DNA from: Agapetus fuscipes
Taxonomy: Eukaryota > Arthropoda > Insecta > Trichoptera > Glossosomatidae
Assembly (NCBI GenBank): GCA_951799405.1
Contig: OX637338.1
Location: 4,650,001-4,714,000 of the forward strand
Length of the DNA: 64,000 nt
Reading direction: 5' to 3'
The notes under the pieces are model-generated. The model was not told the origin of the DNA. It made no database searches and saw only the letters and a list, made by a program, of their open reading frames with translations. The position numbers and the translations under genes are program-made. Shown in pieces: positions 11,392 through 22,487 of this stretch; positions within the stretch are counted from its first letter, which is position 1, and every line of letters starts with the position of its first letter.

Positions 11392-11606
11392 CCACCACCC
11401 ATGCTGTACAAAATGGTTCACTTTGCCAATGTCACCCCTGTTTCAAGGAAGGACGGCAAGACTTGCAGGGTGTGTGTCCATTTGAGATTTGGGATTGTAG
11501 GTTCACATGCGACATGTGCAAGCGCGAAATTATACGTGTCTGCTTGTGAAAATGCATATAATGTGTATCCCCAATGTTACATATCTTTGCAACTTAGATT
11601 AGATTA
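11392..11606 (+). mobile_element. SINE-A copy
   Basis: It runs from CCACCCATGCTGTACAAAAT through AATGTCACCCCTGTTTCA, AAGCGCGAAATTATACGTG and ATCTTTGCAACTTAGATTAG. The tail runs straight into the left terminus of MITE-D. The 5'-most 25 bases are missing. Confidence 0.88.
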
Positions 11607-11855
11607 CGCTCCCCTAGTTCTTGTTTGCAGTGTAGACCAATTCTGTCAATGATGACTTTTTAATGCAGTTGTCAAAAGAATGAAATTCTACATAATCTGA
11701 GCTAAGAAAAATCGTAAAACTCGATAATGTGAGAGTTGTTTTAACTATTTTTTAAATCAATTTCGTGTTTTCATAAGACACATTGGTCCAGTACCTACAC
11801 ATGCCAACATTGCTCATGTGGTCTTTACCTACGGCAAACAAGAACTAAGGCAGCG
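11607..11855 (+). mobile_element. MITE-D, well preserved
   Basis: The 249-bp element has termini CGCTCCCCTAGTTCTTG and, reverse-complemented, CGCTGCCTTAGTTCTTG, with TTTGC following on both sides. The core TGAGCTAAGAAAAATCG...GTGAGAGTTGTTTT...TAAGACACATTGG recurs in five other copies. It has no ORF and is a non-autonomous DNA transposon. No clear target duplication was found, so the superfamily is not assigned. Confidence 0.82.
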
Positions 11856-13039
11856 ATAAGACTAGAGCCCAGAAACTGTTTGAATTCCATGATATGTCAT
11901 AAAAGCATAAGGTCTCAAGCCCCGGTGACCTTTTCCGCCGCCCCCGTCTGGAATTTGTGCGGTGTTCAGTGGGCGGGCTCGCCCATTGTGTTTTAATTTG
12001 GTGCTTCAGTATCTTTTATTCGTTTGCTTTTCCCGCTTTATCTTTTTCTCTTCTATTCCACGTCACTCCTTTCGGTGCTTTGTTGTACACCGAGGTGGGC
12101 CACGGGCAGCGTTTGATGATCCAAAAGTTCAAACAGAGACATTATTTATTTCATTTCATTCTCATGCGGTCTGCTTGGACGATACAGAATGATATGAACA
12201 CTTTTTCCTAGAATACTAGGGATGAAAAACTGAAATGTATATCGGGGGAATTGTATTTCATATGGGGAAATAATGAAGGTAAATGATTTCAATTTACAGG
12301 CTTAACAATGTTGAGCAAGTATGTATGTACCTACCTATAAACTGAATTTTGTGCTATTGGGAAAGCGTTTTTTAAGTAAACCTGTGCGGGGGAGTCCCCA
12401 GGGGTCTATGACACTTTTTTAAGTGCTGCAGATATGTTGGTGATGTGGCAGTTGATGTCTAGGGTAGGTATTTTTTTTACGCGTTTAAAGCCACATAAGC
12501 TAACATTGAAAATACCGGGCCATAGACTTCAAAGTGGGTCAATGGATGCTTGTTAGCAATGTTTTTAAAAGAATGCATGCTTAAAACCCTTATTTAGACT
12601 CAATGCTATGAGCTCTCAAATGCTATGCGTATATTTGGTGCATGCGATTTTTTTTTTGGAAAAACAAGCACCAATCGAAATCACACATGGTATTGTGGGC
12701 TCTCATAGCGTCGTTTTTGAATACAGACGTAAGAGATCCTTAGTCAAGGAGTTCTCACCTCGGCCGCTACAGGGAGAATGCTGTCTAAACATTTTATTAT
12801 CTCAAGGTGTCGGGATATATTTTTTGTGCCATCATAATTTTTGTTAGTTTTATTGTCCGGTAACAAACGAACCCGAGCACTTAACAGGGCCGCATCTGGT
12901 AAAACATTTTAATTTTAAGTGAATGGAAGTGAGATTAGAAAAATCAATTCGACAGAAATAAAATTTCTAGGGAGCATGATTGAATAAAAAGTAGTGATAG
13001 GGTAACGAATGATTTTGTAAAAGAAAAATTTGGTGCAAA
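11856..13039. other. no gene seen
   Basis: The segment at 11920-12130 is GC-richer and open in two plus-strand frames (76 and 84 residues), without motifs. The rest is AT-rich. Confidence 0.3.
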
Positions 13040-13290
13040 AGAAAGTGTGTAAGTGAAGATAAAAAGAGGTTTATTAAGATGGTTTTAAAATATGGGGATG
13101 ATTTAATGATTAAACAGTGACAAAGAAAGTACCTATACGTTGCAAGAATATGTCGTGGTAGAGTAAGACCGAGAAAGATATGGATGGTCCAAATTCCTGA
13201 AATAGCGAATAAATGGGATATTAAGAGTCACAATAACAGAGAGCTTGCATGAAAAAAGTTATCAATCTTGGTGAAATGCTGGCGGCTTAG
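13040..13290 (+). pseudogene. decayed family R-like C-terminus
   Basis: Broken frames read RGLLRWF, then a block close to ARICRGRVRPRKIW followed by VQIPEIANKWDIKS. This parallels MRWFGH...KGRPRKVWSDQIEEIVKEWDIQS in the intact family R copy. Stops and frameshifts abound, so this is an old insertion. Confidence 0.5.
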
Positions 13291-13565
13291 GCTTTTGAAT
13301 TTACAATTTTAGCTTCTACTTTGTTAAGTACACAATCTTAAAAGTCATAGGATTTTTTCCTGTCCCTCAGAGAGTAAGAGAGGAGACTCCCTAGATTTCA
13401 GAGACTCTAGGGGTCTATGCCTCTCGTGATAGTACCGCAGAGGTTTTCGTGATGTGTGACGGTTCTGATCCTTTGAAGCAGGGCTGTTGGCTGCGTGTAT
13501 TGTGTTGTGTGTTGCGTTGGCTTTGTTGATCGCTTTTTGACACTAAAAGGAAGTAGTGTATAACT

Positions 13566-13812
13566 CGCCCCCTTAGTACTTGTTTGCATGAGGACATAAG
13601 GTCCATTAGAGATAATTTCAAATAAACAACATTAGGATTTTTACTGGATCTATGTGTCTTACGACCACTGGATATTAATTTTGAAAATATTTAAAAAAAA
13701 CTCTCACAGTATCGTATTATATGTCTTTTTCTTAACTTAGATTGTGCAAAATGTAATTGTAATAAGAAAGGTCATCAAATGGTAGATAAGTCAAAGAAGG
13801 ACTGAGAGAACG
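13566..13812 (-). mobile_element. MITE-D copy
   Basis: It starts CGCCCCCTTAGTACTTGTTT and carries the core in reverse order (ATGTGTCTTACGAC, AAACTCTCACAGTATCG, CTTAACTTAGATTGTG). The end, TCAAAGAAGGACTGAGAG, is degenerate. Confidence 0.7.
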
Positions 13813-14244
13813 AACTGCTTAAATGACGTGTCGGTAGGTACATGTGCGTTAATTTTTTTTTATAAATTTGCCACGAAAGTCTCTTCCAAAGTTTTCAATA
13901 TTCCTGATTTTTGGCCACTACGGTCCTGCCCAGTTTTATGAAGGATGCCATGTTATTCTCATTGAGCCGCATTCCAGGCGATCCTCAGCTGTCCCAGAGG
14001 TTAGGCAGGTGGGACGGGGGTGAGGGGTAACAGCCTCACAGGTAGATATAATATCCACCGACATGAGTAGCCTGTTGATATAGTATAATACGTATTATAT
14101 TGTAAAAGAGGTCCGACTGCTTGGCGACCCGCTGTCTGCCGTGGTCGACAGGAGAGCGGAAAACCTCACATGCCTACCTACGCTGGGACAATCTTTCTCG
14201 GAATAGGGCATAGCTTAAAAAATAACATTTTAAAGTTAAAATTG

Positions 14245-14870
14245 TCAAGATTTTACCGGGTTCAATTTAATAAAAATTACGGTTATTTATTTTCCCAGTT
14301 TATTTAAAGATAGGTACGGCTCATACATAGGGTTGTTTTTGAACTGTATACCTCGACGGCTTAGATACTAGTCAGTACGCTTCTTGTTTATCGTATACGC
14401 CATTGAGAAAATTTTACATGAGCAATGTTTCCATGTGTACTGGACCAATGTGTTTTATGAAAACAATAAATTTATTTAAATAATATGTAAAACAACTCTC
14501 ACATTATCGAGTTTTACGGGTTTTCTTAGCTCAGATTGTATAGAATTTGATTCTTAAGACAACTGCATGAAAAAGTCATATTTGACAAGATTGGCGTAGG
14601 TATACGATAAACAAGAACTGGGGGAGCGAGTAGTCTGGCTACAGAGCAGCATAGGTGAGAATCAGAGTTATTCTCAAACCATTGAGGATTGGCACATGCG
14701 AGATTTCGCCAGAACATTCTACTTAGAATATTCGAGTAAACACTCACACAATCTCGAACCAATACAAGTACAATCGTATAAGTACCGAACATTTAGAGAC
14801 TTTATCACATACACTAACACAGACCAACTCACAGAGACACACAATTACACATTCACAACAATGCATAGAT
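14245..14870 (+). mobile_element. repeat E, split by MITE-D
   Basis: The two halves (14245-14373 and 14631-14870) align with the uninterrupted E copy at 32295-32665. The break lies exactly where that copy reads ACTAGTCTCGCTACAG. Blocks include TACCGGGTTCAATTTA, TATACCTCGACGGCTTAGAT and CGCCAGAACATTCTACTTAG. Confidence 0.7.
14374..14630 (-). mobile_element. MITE-D inserted in repeat E
   Basis: The termini contain TTCTTGTTTATCGTATAC and its complement GTATACGATAAACAAGAA. TAGTC occurs on both sides and only once in uninterrupted E copies, so it is probably the target duplication. The core CTCACATTATCGAGTTTTAC is present in reverse. The extreme left terminus has a small deletion. Confidence 0.78.
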
Positions 14871-14879
14871 TTTATAGAA

Positions 14880-15075
14880 TATCTATTATGTATGTAATAT
14901 TTAACATATTTCTGCTCTCATTTCCTTTATTGCTCCGGTTTTTTTATACAGAAAATTAGCATCTACATTGTACACAATTTTATTTTATTCATGTAAGTTT
15001 CCCCGCAATCTGTTCAGTAGTTTAGGAGTGCATATAGGACAAACATACATAAATTCGATTTTGTATCACAGAGAG
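14880..15075 (+). repeat. interspersed repeat F
   Basis: It shares ATATTTCTGCT(C/A)TCATTTC, CTTTATTGCTCC and TTTATACAGAA with 20440-20600, plus the downstream GTAAGTTTC and TTCAGTA words. The class is unknown. Confidence 0.5.
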
Positions 15076-15754
15076 AAGATTGGAACATCTTATCACATTT
15101 TTTTTTACAATCGCAAATTTGAAAGTTATTTCTTTACTTTTATTCAACAGACAATACACAAGTTAAAATTTCAGCGTTTCTATTGTTACAATCCCGTTCC
15201 GTGAGATTGTCTGGATGAAATGGATATCTTTGTTCTGGCTTCTGCCTTTTGTTGTCGGACAGGCTGTTTGATGTGCTAACTATTACTTCCAAAAGACTTG
15301 AATTGGAGGTCGTGCAGCGTGCCAAGTATACAACTTACGTTGAAATCCAAACAGCGTTTGAAAAAAAATGTGCTAAAATGAAAACAGCACCTCCAGTAAG
15401 CGTATTAGTTCTCATACATTTACATAAAACTCAATGGTTGAGTTTATACGTAGAGATTTACACTTGAGCTAATCAGAACAAAGTCATTGAGTCTCCCAAA
15501 TTTTCATGTAAATGAGATAACGCCTCTGTAACTACTCGTACAAAATTTTGAAAACTGTATGACTTTGTTGTGTCGTAAAAGTTACTCCCAGCTTTGCCGT
15601 CATGTCACGTTTTCTCTACAAACGGATACAACACCCGTCTGCCTCCATGGCCCATTATTAACTTTAAATAATAGGTATATATTTTAATTTTAATTCGAAA
15701 ACATAAGAGTTCCCAGCATTAGCCTCAGAGACAATAATAGTTTTGAGAATCCGC
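15076..15754. other. nothing recognised
   Basis: Frames of 60-78 residues on both strands show no motifs. The sequence is AT-rich. Confidence 0.3.
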
Positions 15755-16075
15755 CTCAGAGACAGGGTTCCAAATCAGGAAATCCATAGACGTATTGGTA
15801 TCACTGATGTTATACAGCGAGTGGCCTGCTTATAGTGGCGCTGAGCTGGTCATTACATGATCATGGTCATGGGCATGACAGGTGGACGAAAAGGATCGTC
15901 CAGTGGCGGTCCAGGATGTCTAATGGGGGAGTGGGGTCAGTGGGGAGACCCCAAATGAGGTGGCTGGAAGACATCAAGGGAACTTCAGCAGTCGATGGCT
16001 GAACATAGTAGTCGATAGACAAATATGAAGAAGATAGAAGGAGTCTACGTCCCGTAGTGACTGAGATAGGACGAG
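15755..16075 (+). pseudogene. family S RTE-like remnant
   Basis: The nucleotides line up with the complement of 40305-40700: ATCACTGATGTTATACAGCG, AGTGGCCTGCTTA(T/A)AGTGGCG, AGTGGCGGTCCAGGATGTC and GGAGACCCC...TGGCTGGA(A)GACAT. Conceptual translation gives IGITDVIQRVACL, then stops. The C-terminal end of an RTE-type ORF has decayed here beyond a readable frame. Confidence 0.75.
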
Positions 16076-16107
16076 GAACATTAAGTTCTTACATCATCTG
16101 CAAGTGT

Positions 16108-16372
16108 CGGTGTTATGGCCAAAGAGGCCAAGTGGGCTGATCTTTCTAGCGTGCTTGGAATAGAGTAACGTTGGGTCGATCCCCACATGAGTTATTTGAC
16201 CATAACTTTGACCCTGGTTTAACAGATGTTATTGGGTAATTATTAATTAACAATCCATTAAAAAAAACAGTAATGAATTATTTATTGACGATATTAATAC
16301 CTGTTTCTGGCCAGGCAGAATAGGTTGGTGAATTGCATTCCTCTTCACAAATCTATTTTTTTTACTTTTGTG
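16108..16372 (+). mobile_element. SINE-G copy
   Basis: The head, GGTGTTATGGCCAAAGAGGC through AGCGTGCTTGGAATAGAGTA and GGGTCGATCCC, resembles a leucine-type tRNA with A and B boxes. It is followed by ATTTGACCATAACTT and the 3' end AATAGGTTGGTGAATTGCAT...CTTCACAAATCTATTT. About 60 bp of AT-rich insertion separates the body from the 3' end. Confidence 0.75.
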
Positions 16373-16814
16373 ACGTTTTTTTTTAAATAATTTTGAAGAA
16401 AACTAATGTAGGCACATCATGTTCACATTGAGGACAATATTATTATGGCGTAGAATCATTCATCATAAAAAATATAACCTCCAAATCATATTGCATCTTG
16501 CAACCACTCCAGCATGCAACAGATCCATCACTCCATCTGGATTTGGTTTGCCGGTTGGCGGGATCCGCCCCTCGCTACTTCACGCTGATCCGCCGTAGCC
16601 CCTCAAGTGACAACTTTTGCCAAACACAAAAGGGGTAATCATTGTTGCGAAGAAGCCCCCCTGGATCAATTGATAATTTCTACAATATGCCTTCTGATTC
16701 ACCCATGGCTGACAACAAAGGACTATCTGTGATTCAGGAACAATGTACCTTTTTTTTAGTCACGAGGAAACCTGAGAGGTATGATGCTTTATGTGATGTA
16801 TTATTCCTAGTCCA
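16373..16814. other. no gene seen
   Basis: A GC-rich patch at 16530-16630 (GGCGGGATCCGCCCC is palindromic) interrupts AT-rich sequence. A 68-residue frame at 16642 shows nothing recognisable. Confidence 0.3.
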
Positions 16815-17100
16815 GTCGTTAGCCCAGTTGATAAAAACTTGCTTTTAAAAATAGAGTGCTAGGGTTCGATCGCCACCAAGAGTGTCAGAAATCATTTCTG
16901 ATTTTGAGGTTAATTTCAATGCCAAAGTCGTAAAAACCTCAACCTACAAAAAAAAAATTAAAACCTGCCTCCTAGAGAGCAGGGAAACTTCCACTTCAAG
17001 TGAAGTTGTTAGGCGTAAGACTACCCTCTATACATGTGAAAATATGTAGGTTACACTCGCCACATTTGATCCCATCGTGGAAATGAGTTGTGCAGAGTGT
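16815..17100 (+). mobile_element. SINE-B, diverged
   Basis: GTGCTAGGGTTCGATCGCCA (B-box region), GTGTCAGAAATCATTTCTG, CTAGAGAGCAGGGAAACTTC, TTAGGCGTAAGACTACCCTC and ACACTCGCCACATTTGATCC follow the SINE-B order. The A box is barely recognisable. Confidence 0.75.
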
Positions 17101-17144
17101 CCAGCTTACTTTTTTTTCTCAATAATTGTCACCTTCATATGACT

Positions 17145-17236
17145 CCTTCCCTGCAACAGGGGTAACATTGGCAAAGAGAACCATTTTTTTTACAGGATGG
17201 GTGGTCAGCCTCATACCAAAGTTTAAGTCAAGGGAT
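17145..17236 (-). mobile_element. SINE-A, 5' portion
   Basis: CCTTCCCTGCAACAGGGGTA, CATTGGCAAAGAGAACCAT and GGGTGGTCAGCCTCATACC are the 5' third of SINE-A read in reverse. Confidence 0.82.
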
Positions 17237-17568
17237 TTTCAAAGTAGATTCATTTAACGAAATCGATGATTAAAAAACATTTGATGACTGATTCAAAAGT
17301 CTACACACCATCAAAGAACATTCAGATCGAGGGTGTAGGTACTGAATGCGAGGAGGATGTGAAAGTAGAGAGAGATGCAAACGAGTCCAATGGTACAGTC
17401 ACACAGATGCTGGTACTTCCGCTTAATTGCTGTGTTTACAAATCTAATAGAATTGATTTTGCGAAACGATTCTGATCGCAGTGTCATGATGCCCAACCAA
17501 GTTTCTGTTTACTGGGAAGGGTGATCACACAAACGCGGCAAGGGGTGAGATAAATGTCTGTGCCAACA
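17237..17568. other. short open frame, unknown
   Basis: A 69-residue plus-strand frame at 17266-17475 contains an acidic stretch (ECEEDVKVERDANESNG). It has no splice or start context that I can defend. Confidence 0.2.
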
Positions 17569-17810
17569 AATCTAATCTGAGTTGCAAAGATATGTTACAC
17601 TGGAGATTCACATTATATGCATTCTAACAAGCAGACACGTACAAGTTCGCGCTTGCACATGCCGCATGTGTACCTACAACATAAAAACCCAAATCTCAAA
17701 TGGACATACACCCTAAAACTCTTGGTATACGGCTGACCACCCATGCTGTAAAAAAAGGTTCACTTTGCCAATGCCCCCCTGGTTTCAGGGAAGGGTCAGA
17801 TGATATAAGA
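17569..17810. mobile_element. SINE-A head-to-head chimera
   Basis: 17569-17724 is the 3' two-thirds of SINE-A on the minus strand (tail AATCTAATCTGAGTTGC, then AGTTCGCGCTTGCACATGCC). At 17724 it switches to the 5' third on the plus strand (GGTATACGGCTGACCACCCA, GGTTCACTTTGCCAATG). The two parts together make roughly one element length, with one part inverted. Confidence 0.85.
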
Positions 17811-18040
17811 AAAATGGCGGAAGGAACAAATATTTTTAATTTTATAAATTTCCCGTAATAACACATCTTAAAGTTATTTATTGTACAATAAAAGAAATAT
17901 TTGATGCTCCAATTATTTCTAGATATCGATAGCAAATATCTCATCAAAAATCATGTGTTTTATCATACAATAAATGAAAAATCATATTTAGTTGTATTAA
18001 AATAAAATAAAATACTAGGTGTCCAATACAGAGATTCGTT

Positions 18041-18296
18041 CTATTATATAATCTATAATCTAAGTTGCAAGGATATATGAACATTTAAAGCTCTCAGATG
18101 TATGCCCACAAACCAACACGTGTAGTTCGCGCTTACAAATGCTGAATGTGTACCTACTTACAAATAAAATCCAAGCCTCAAATGAACATAAGCCCCACAA
18201 CTTTTGCCGACCTTCCCTGACACAGGGGTGACATTGGCAAAGTGAACCATTTTTACAGTATGGGGGGTCAGCCTCATACCAACCTATAAGTCAAGG
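18041..18296 (-). mobile_element. SINE-A, full length
   Basis: It is complete from the TTATAGA-type tail (ATAATCTATAATCTAAG on this strand) to CCTATAAGTCAAGG. It differs at only a few sites from the copies at 47508 and 63001, so it belongs to the youngest subfamily. Confidence 0.92.
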
Positions 18297-18519
18297 AAAA
18301 GTTAAAGACCAGAATTAAGGACTCTTTAAATCAATGAATAAATTAACTTTCAATATAAATTAAATGCAGATATTTCACCAATAATATCAATATTCAATTA
18401 ATGTGTTTAAAAAAAAACATTTTTTTCCGGTATCTATTTTTAACGTTTCATTTGTGTTTTGTAAACTGGATGTAAAAACTTGGAATATATATTTTAAATT
18501 TGTAAAAAATTTCAGCCCT

Positions 18520-18760
18520 GATTTTGAAATCTGCTTCGGTGCAGGGTTGTCCCCGCACGCGGCCTCCCCCCACCTTTGCTCCCCCAACCCCCAGAATAAT
18601 TTGGCTACAATGACATTAATGATTGTCGAGGGCGCATTACATTATTCATGGCAGCCTCAGGTCCCCTCGTCCATGGCGGCGCTCCCAGATTATAAACAAT
18701 CCTCAGCTTTTTATGGGTCTGGATTTTTGTGGGCCGCGCGCCGCAGTTTGAGATAAGCCG
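18520..18760. other. GC-rich single-copy island
   Basis: It has CpGs and homeodomain-like words (GACATTAATGATTG, TTACATTATTCATGG), TTTATGGG and AAACAATCC. Frames are open on both strands, without recognisable domains. It could be conserved regulatory DNA or part of an exon. Cross-species alignment is needed to decide. Confidence 0.3.
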
Positions 18761-18949
18761 AAAGGCCACCTCCACAATGAGAGGGACAATTGAACAAAAC
18801 TGATCGCAGCAATAAGAATTAGTGTTTGTCAAACCACGGACAATGGAACAGTACATTTGAATCACAAAAAAATAGTAGGGATCGTCATTTTTTTTACAAA
18901 TCATCTCATCTTACTTAAAAACGTCATAACTTTATTTAACCAGTTCAGT

Positions 18950-19147
18950 TGAAATGGGGTTTTCTCAGCTCCCATGAAGGCTAGTACTTATATCTTGTGA
19001 AGGTTGAGTAAGTCTTGCTGGTATTTTATTTTGGGTTTTTAAAAGAAACACCGAAATGGGAATTAATTTCTGACACGCGCGGTGGGATTCGAGCCCGAGC
19101 TTTCTGCATGGAATGTAAACACTCTACCAATTGAGCTATCGACCGGT
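18950..19147 (-). mobile_element. SINE-B, 5' two-thirds
   Basis: On the minus strand it shows the tRNA-type head with CGATAGCTCAATTGGTAGAG and GGGCTCGAATCCCACC, then the body up to CATGGGAGCTGAGAAAACC. The 3' end is missing. Confidence 0.85.
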
Positions 19148-20084
19148 TTTTCACTTGAAAGAAATACTAAAGCAGTTTAATATTATCAATTATCAATAGA
19201 ATTATGAAATTTACTGGATTTTGGATTATTAACTAAAAGCGTTGAAACATTATCATCATGAAAGGAATTGTGTACTGTAAGAGCTTTAGCAGAAGAGTTG
19301 TTTACAAATGTGAACTTTTTTTGTTTTAATACACGGCAACAAAAAGCTGCATCAAAAATTGAAAGTTCTCACAGTGCCTAATGCTGTTCACCCAAATCCG
19401 CACTCGTCAGATTATAAAAGTTTTGAAGAGATTGGCGAACGCTCTCTACTAGCAACCAACGCCTGAGGGCTGTATGCCCACGAGTTCGCCTCTCGCCTCG
19501 CAGAAACGCCAAGCTTTGATTTGGGGTGACAACCCTGCCATTGTTCCGAACAGCAAGGGTGGCTGCAGGCCCTATTGTCTACGCATTTCATTCTACAACA
19601 AGAAAATTTCAATTTATTATTTATACCCCTTATTCCAGCCACCTACCCTTTAACAAAATGCTAAAAAATAGCGCGAAGCTCTCCCTTCCCCGTTCCCTTT
19701 CACTTTGTGTCCCCGCAATTTGGGAACACAGCTTTTAATCGGGGTCTGAAAAATCGGCGCGGATAACTAATTGATGTTTTGGTTGAGTGCTTGAGTTAGA
19801 TGCCATCGGGATAAGCCTTTCGCGGGTCACCCTGAAAGCAATTGAGAAAAAGTTGGAGCGTTAAGGAAAGTTTACTTTTGTTAGGCGAAATTTCCGAGAG
19901 CGCCGTTGTGCGGTGGTTTGAGGGGCTTTAGCGAAAACAATGGAGGTGAAATTCATTCAAAGTGTATAATTTTTAAATAATTACTTGTGTATAATTAAAC
20001 CATTATGGTTGAAAGAATAATGTTGGAAGCTTTTCCTTAATATTCCAGAAGTCTTAGATTCACGTACCTACCAGAATTAAAACG
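19148..20084. other. single-copy, GC-rich stretch inside
   Basis: 19400-19960 is GC-richer than its surroundings and not a copy of any family seen here. It holds CGCGGGTCACCCTGAAAG and AACTAATTGATG. Frames of 70-76 residues on both strands lack motifs. A regulatory or exonic role is possible but unproven. Confidence 0.25.
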
Positions 20085-20365
20085 ATCGGTCTCTAGTCTA
20101 GTGGTTAACGCTATTGAAGGCCATGTGTTCGACTCGCGGCCTAGCAAAAAAAAAACAGTTTATTTTCAAATCTTATGCTCTTCGCTGGATTCAAAGATTC
20201 ATCTGCCTTTAACAAGGACCGGTCTCCAGAATTTTATTAGTCTTATACTAGATCTATCTTGAGAATTGACGCTATTGGAAAAATGCGACAGTCAAGCTCG
20301 CAGAGGTCTCATGAGCTGTGCTTCACACAAACAGTGATCACAAAATCAAATAAATGTATGTATGT
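20085..20365 (+). mobile_element. SINE-C, diverged full copy
   Basis: The tRNA-type head, TCTAGTCTAGTGGTTAACGC with GTGTTCGACTCGCGGC, is followed by TGCTCTTCGCTGGATTCAAA, a degenerate body and GCTTCACACAAACAGTGATC. It is older than the copies at 21742 and 47768. Confidence 0.82.
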
Positions 20366-20439
20366 TTGTCCTGTATGGACCTTTGTCCATGTATGGACTT
20401 TTGTCCATATAAGTCTAAAAATCCCTCTGTCATGAGGTG

Positions 20440-20600
20440 AAAATATATTTAGTATATTTCTGCTATCATTTCCTTTATTGCTCCAGTTTTATTTATACAG
20501 AAGACTAAGTTGGAATGTAAAGAATTTTTCGTGTAAGTTTCATAGTAATCTTTTCAGTATAGTTAAGGAGTCCATGGATTTTTAGGCTAATAGAAGTGTG
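20440..20600 (+). repeat. interspersed repeat F
   Basis: The second copy of F, sharing TTTCTGCTATCATTTCC, TTTATTGCTCC and TTTATACAGAA with 14880-15075. Confidence 0.5.
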
Positions 20601-21741
20601 CAAGAGACCACCACAGTAGAGACACATGTGTGGAGATCCTGGCCATCCCTAACAGAATGACGGCATGATAACAGTAATCAGACGAGCCACCACAAGGAGT
20701 GGCAGGGTACAGCTAGTACAAAATAAAAGTTCACTTTTTTTTCGGACAAAAATTTAAGGTTTTTTTTTGAGTAGGAAAAATTTCAATAAAATGTCTAGAT
20801 TTTCCCTTTCCAAAAATCCTACTCAGTTTGTGAGACTTTAAATGTAACAATGGGTTATTGAAATATTCATGTGCCTAACATACAGCTAGTATATAAGTGA
20901 TAATACTCGTAGTTGTTACAATACAATGCACTTTGTGGGGTTTCACACCGTGCAGTGTTATTGCAACTGTCAATCAAAAGCTAAAAAACGGAATCGAACT
21001 ATGTACCGCGCAGAGACGAGGGTAGTGACAACGCCAACAAAGGGTTGCTTGTGAATTAAGCGCTGTAAAAATAGCGCCTTTGTTGCAAGTGTGGGAGATA
21101 AGTGAATAATTTAGTATTGAAAAAGAATGTGAATGTAAAATGAAAAGAACGAACGCACAAAAGGGGCTAATTTTAAACAATGTGTATAAAAAAATAACTT
21201 ACCCAACATAAATGAAAAAAATATATACAAAAATGATTTGTTGTTGTTTTTTTTTTAAACGTTTGCTACAAAAAGTTTTCTTGCGTTGGTATAATCATTT
21301 TGATTTTTGTGCGTCTTCAGTTCAGATTTGCGACAATCATAGCAATTTGCAGCATTGATACCGCTGCACGAAAGAGGGATCTTGTGCTCCTGCCAAACTA
21401 CTGTATCGTGGTCTTTCACAGGAGGTTCTCCTTCAACCTAAAGCCTCGCCCAAATTTTAATACTGTTACGATTTAGTTGGGCTAATAAAACACGTAGTGG
21501 TTGGGTATTTACGCAAAGCTTTATACAGGAGATATCAATACCCTAAACCTTATAGTAAAACTGAATAAGTTACTTATGAAGCTAGCAAGGGTTTCTCAGA
21601 TAATTGCACCTTTTTTCTATTTTAAATCCTGTAGTGTAGAAGTTTTTCATGAGCACTGTCTTATAATTAGTTTACTCAATTAGTTCATAATTAAATGTTT
21701 GGTCTACAAGTTAATCATCACTTATTTAATTCTACCTTTAA
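20601..21741. other. nothing recognised
   Basis: AT-rich, with a somewhat GC-richer part at 20620-20710. No repeat family or convincing frame was recognised. Confidence 0.3.
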
Positions 21742-22055
21742 GGTGATGATAATAATAATAATATTAGGCTGATTTATTTGGTGAGCGCTGTTTTTGTGTG
21801 TATCACACCTCAAGAGCCCTCTGCGAGCTTGGTCGTCGCTGTAGAAAGCACCAATTCTCAAGCAAGACCAAGTTGTTGTAAGGTTGGATGGACCTTTCAG
21901 TGACCGGTGTTTGGTAAAGGTTTAAGAATTTTTCAACTCAGCGAAGAGCACATTCTAAATATAAATGGTATATTTTGGGCTCCGCCGGGATCCGAATCCA
22001 CAACCTTCCATTACGAGTCCGAAGTGTTGCCACTGGACTACGGACCGGTCCAAGA
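21742..22055 (-). mobile_element. SINE-C, full length
   Basis: From right to left on the minus strand: head CCGGTCCGTAGTCCAGTGGC, B-box region GGATTCGGATCC, body TTGAAAAATTC...CACTGAAAGGTCC, the TTGGTCTTGCTTGAGAATTG block, GGTGTGATACACACAAAAAC, GCGCTCACCAAATAAATC and an (ATT)n tail. The loss of TA from GTTAACC to GTTGCC in the head is shared with the copy at 47768, marking a subfamily. Confidence 0.92.
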
Positions 22056-22487
22056 TGCCAAGGACACGCGGTGTACCTGAGCAGTAACCCATCCAAGTAC
22101 TATCCGCGCGCAATGTTGCTAAACTTCGGTGATCTATGGGAACCGGTGCTTTCAACATGGTAACGTCGTTGACAAATATTATTTTTGATATTATTTTTCT
22201 TTCGAAAATGTAATTTTAAATAAATCAAATTCAAAATTAGCCATGTTTGTTGGTAGTACAAAAGTAGAATCAAAATCAGTGGCTCTACGCAGCGTTGACT
22301 ATAAAATGACCACAGAAGTGAAAAAACGAGAATTATGAAACCGTAAGTAGCCAGCCATGTGGCACAATGCCACAATGGCATGTATTAGAGAGCACACAAT
22401 TAATGAACATTGAAATGCCTCCATTGTCAACCCGCTCCTAATGATTTGTATTGGCTGGATGTTTTTCTCGCTTGTCGGCGTGTTTGG
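22056..22487. other. nothing recognised
   Basis: AT-rich sequence. The frames on both strands are uninformative. Confidence 0.3.

Noticed and set aside
20110..20150. Possible tRNA gene with GTGGTTAACGC
   Set aside because: It is the head of a SINE-C copy, continuous with the SINE-C body.
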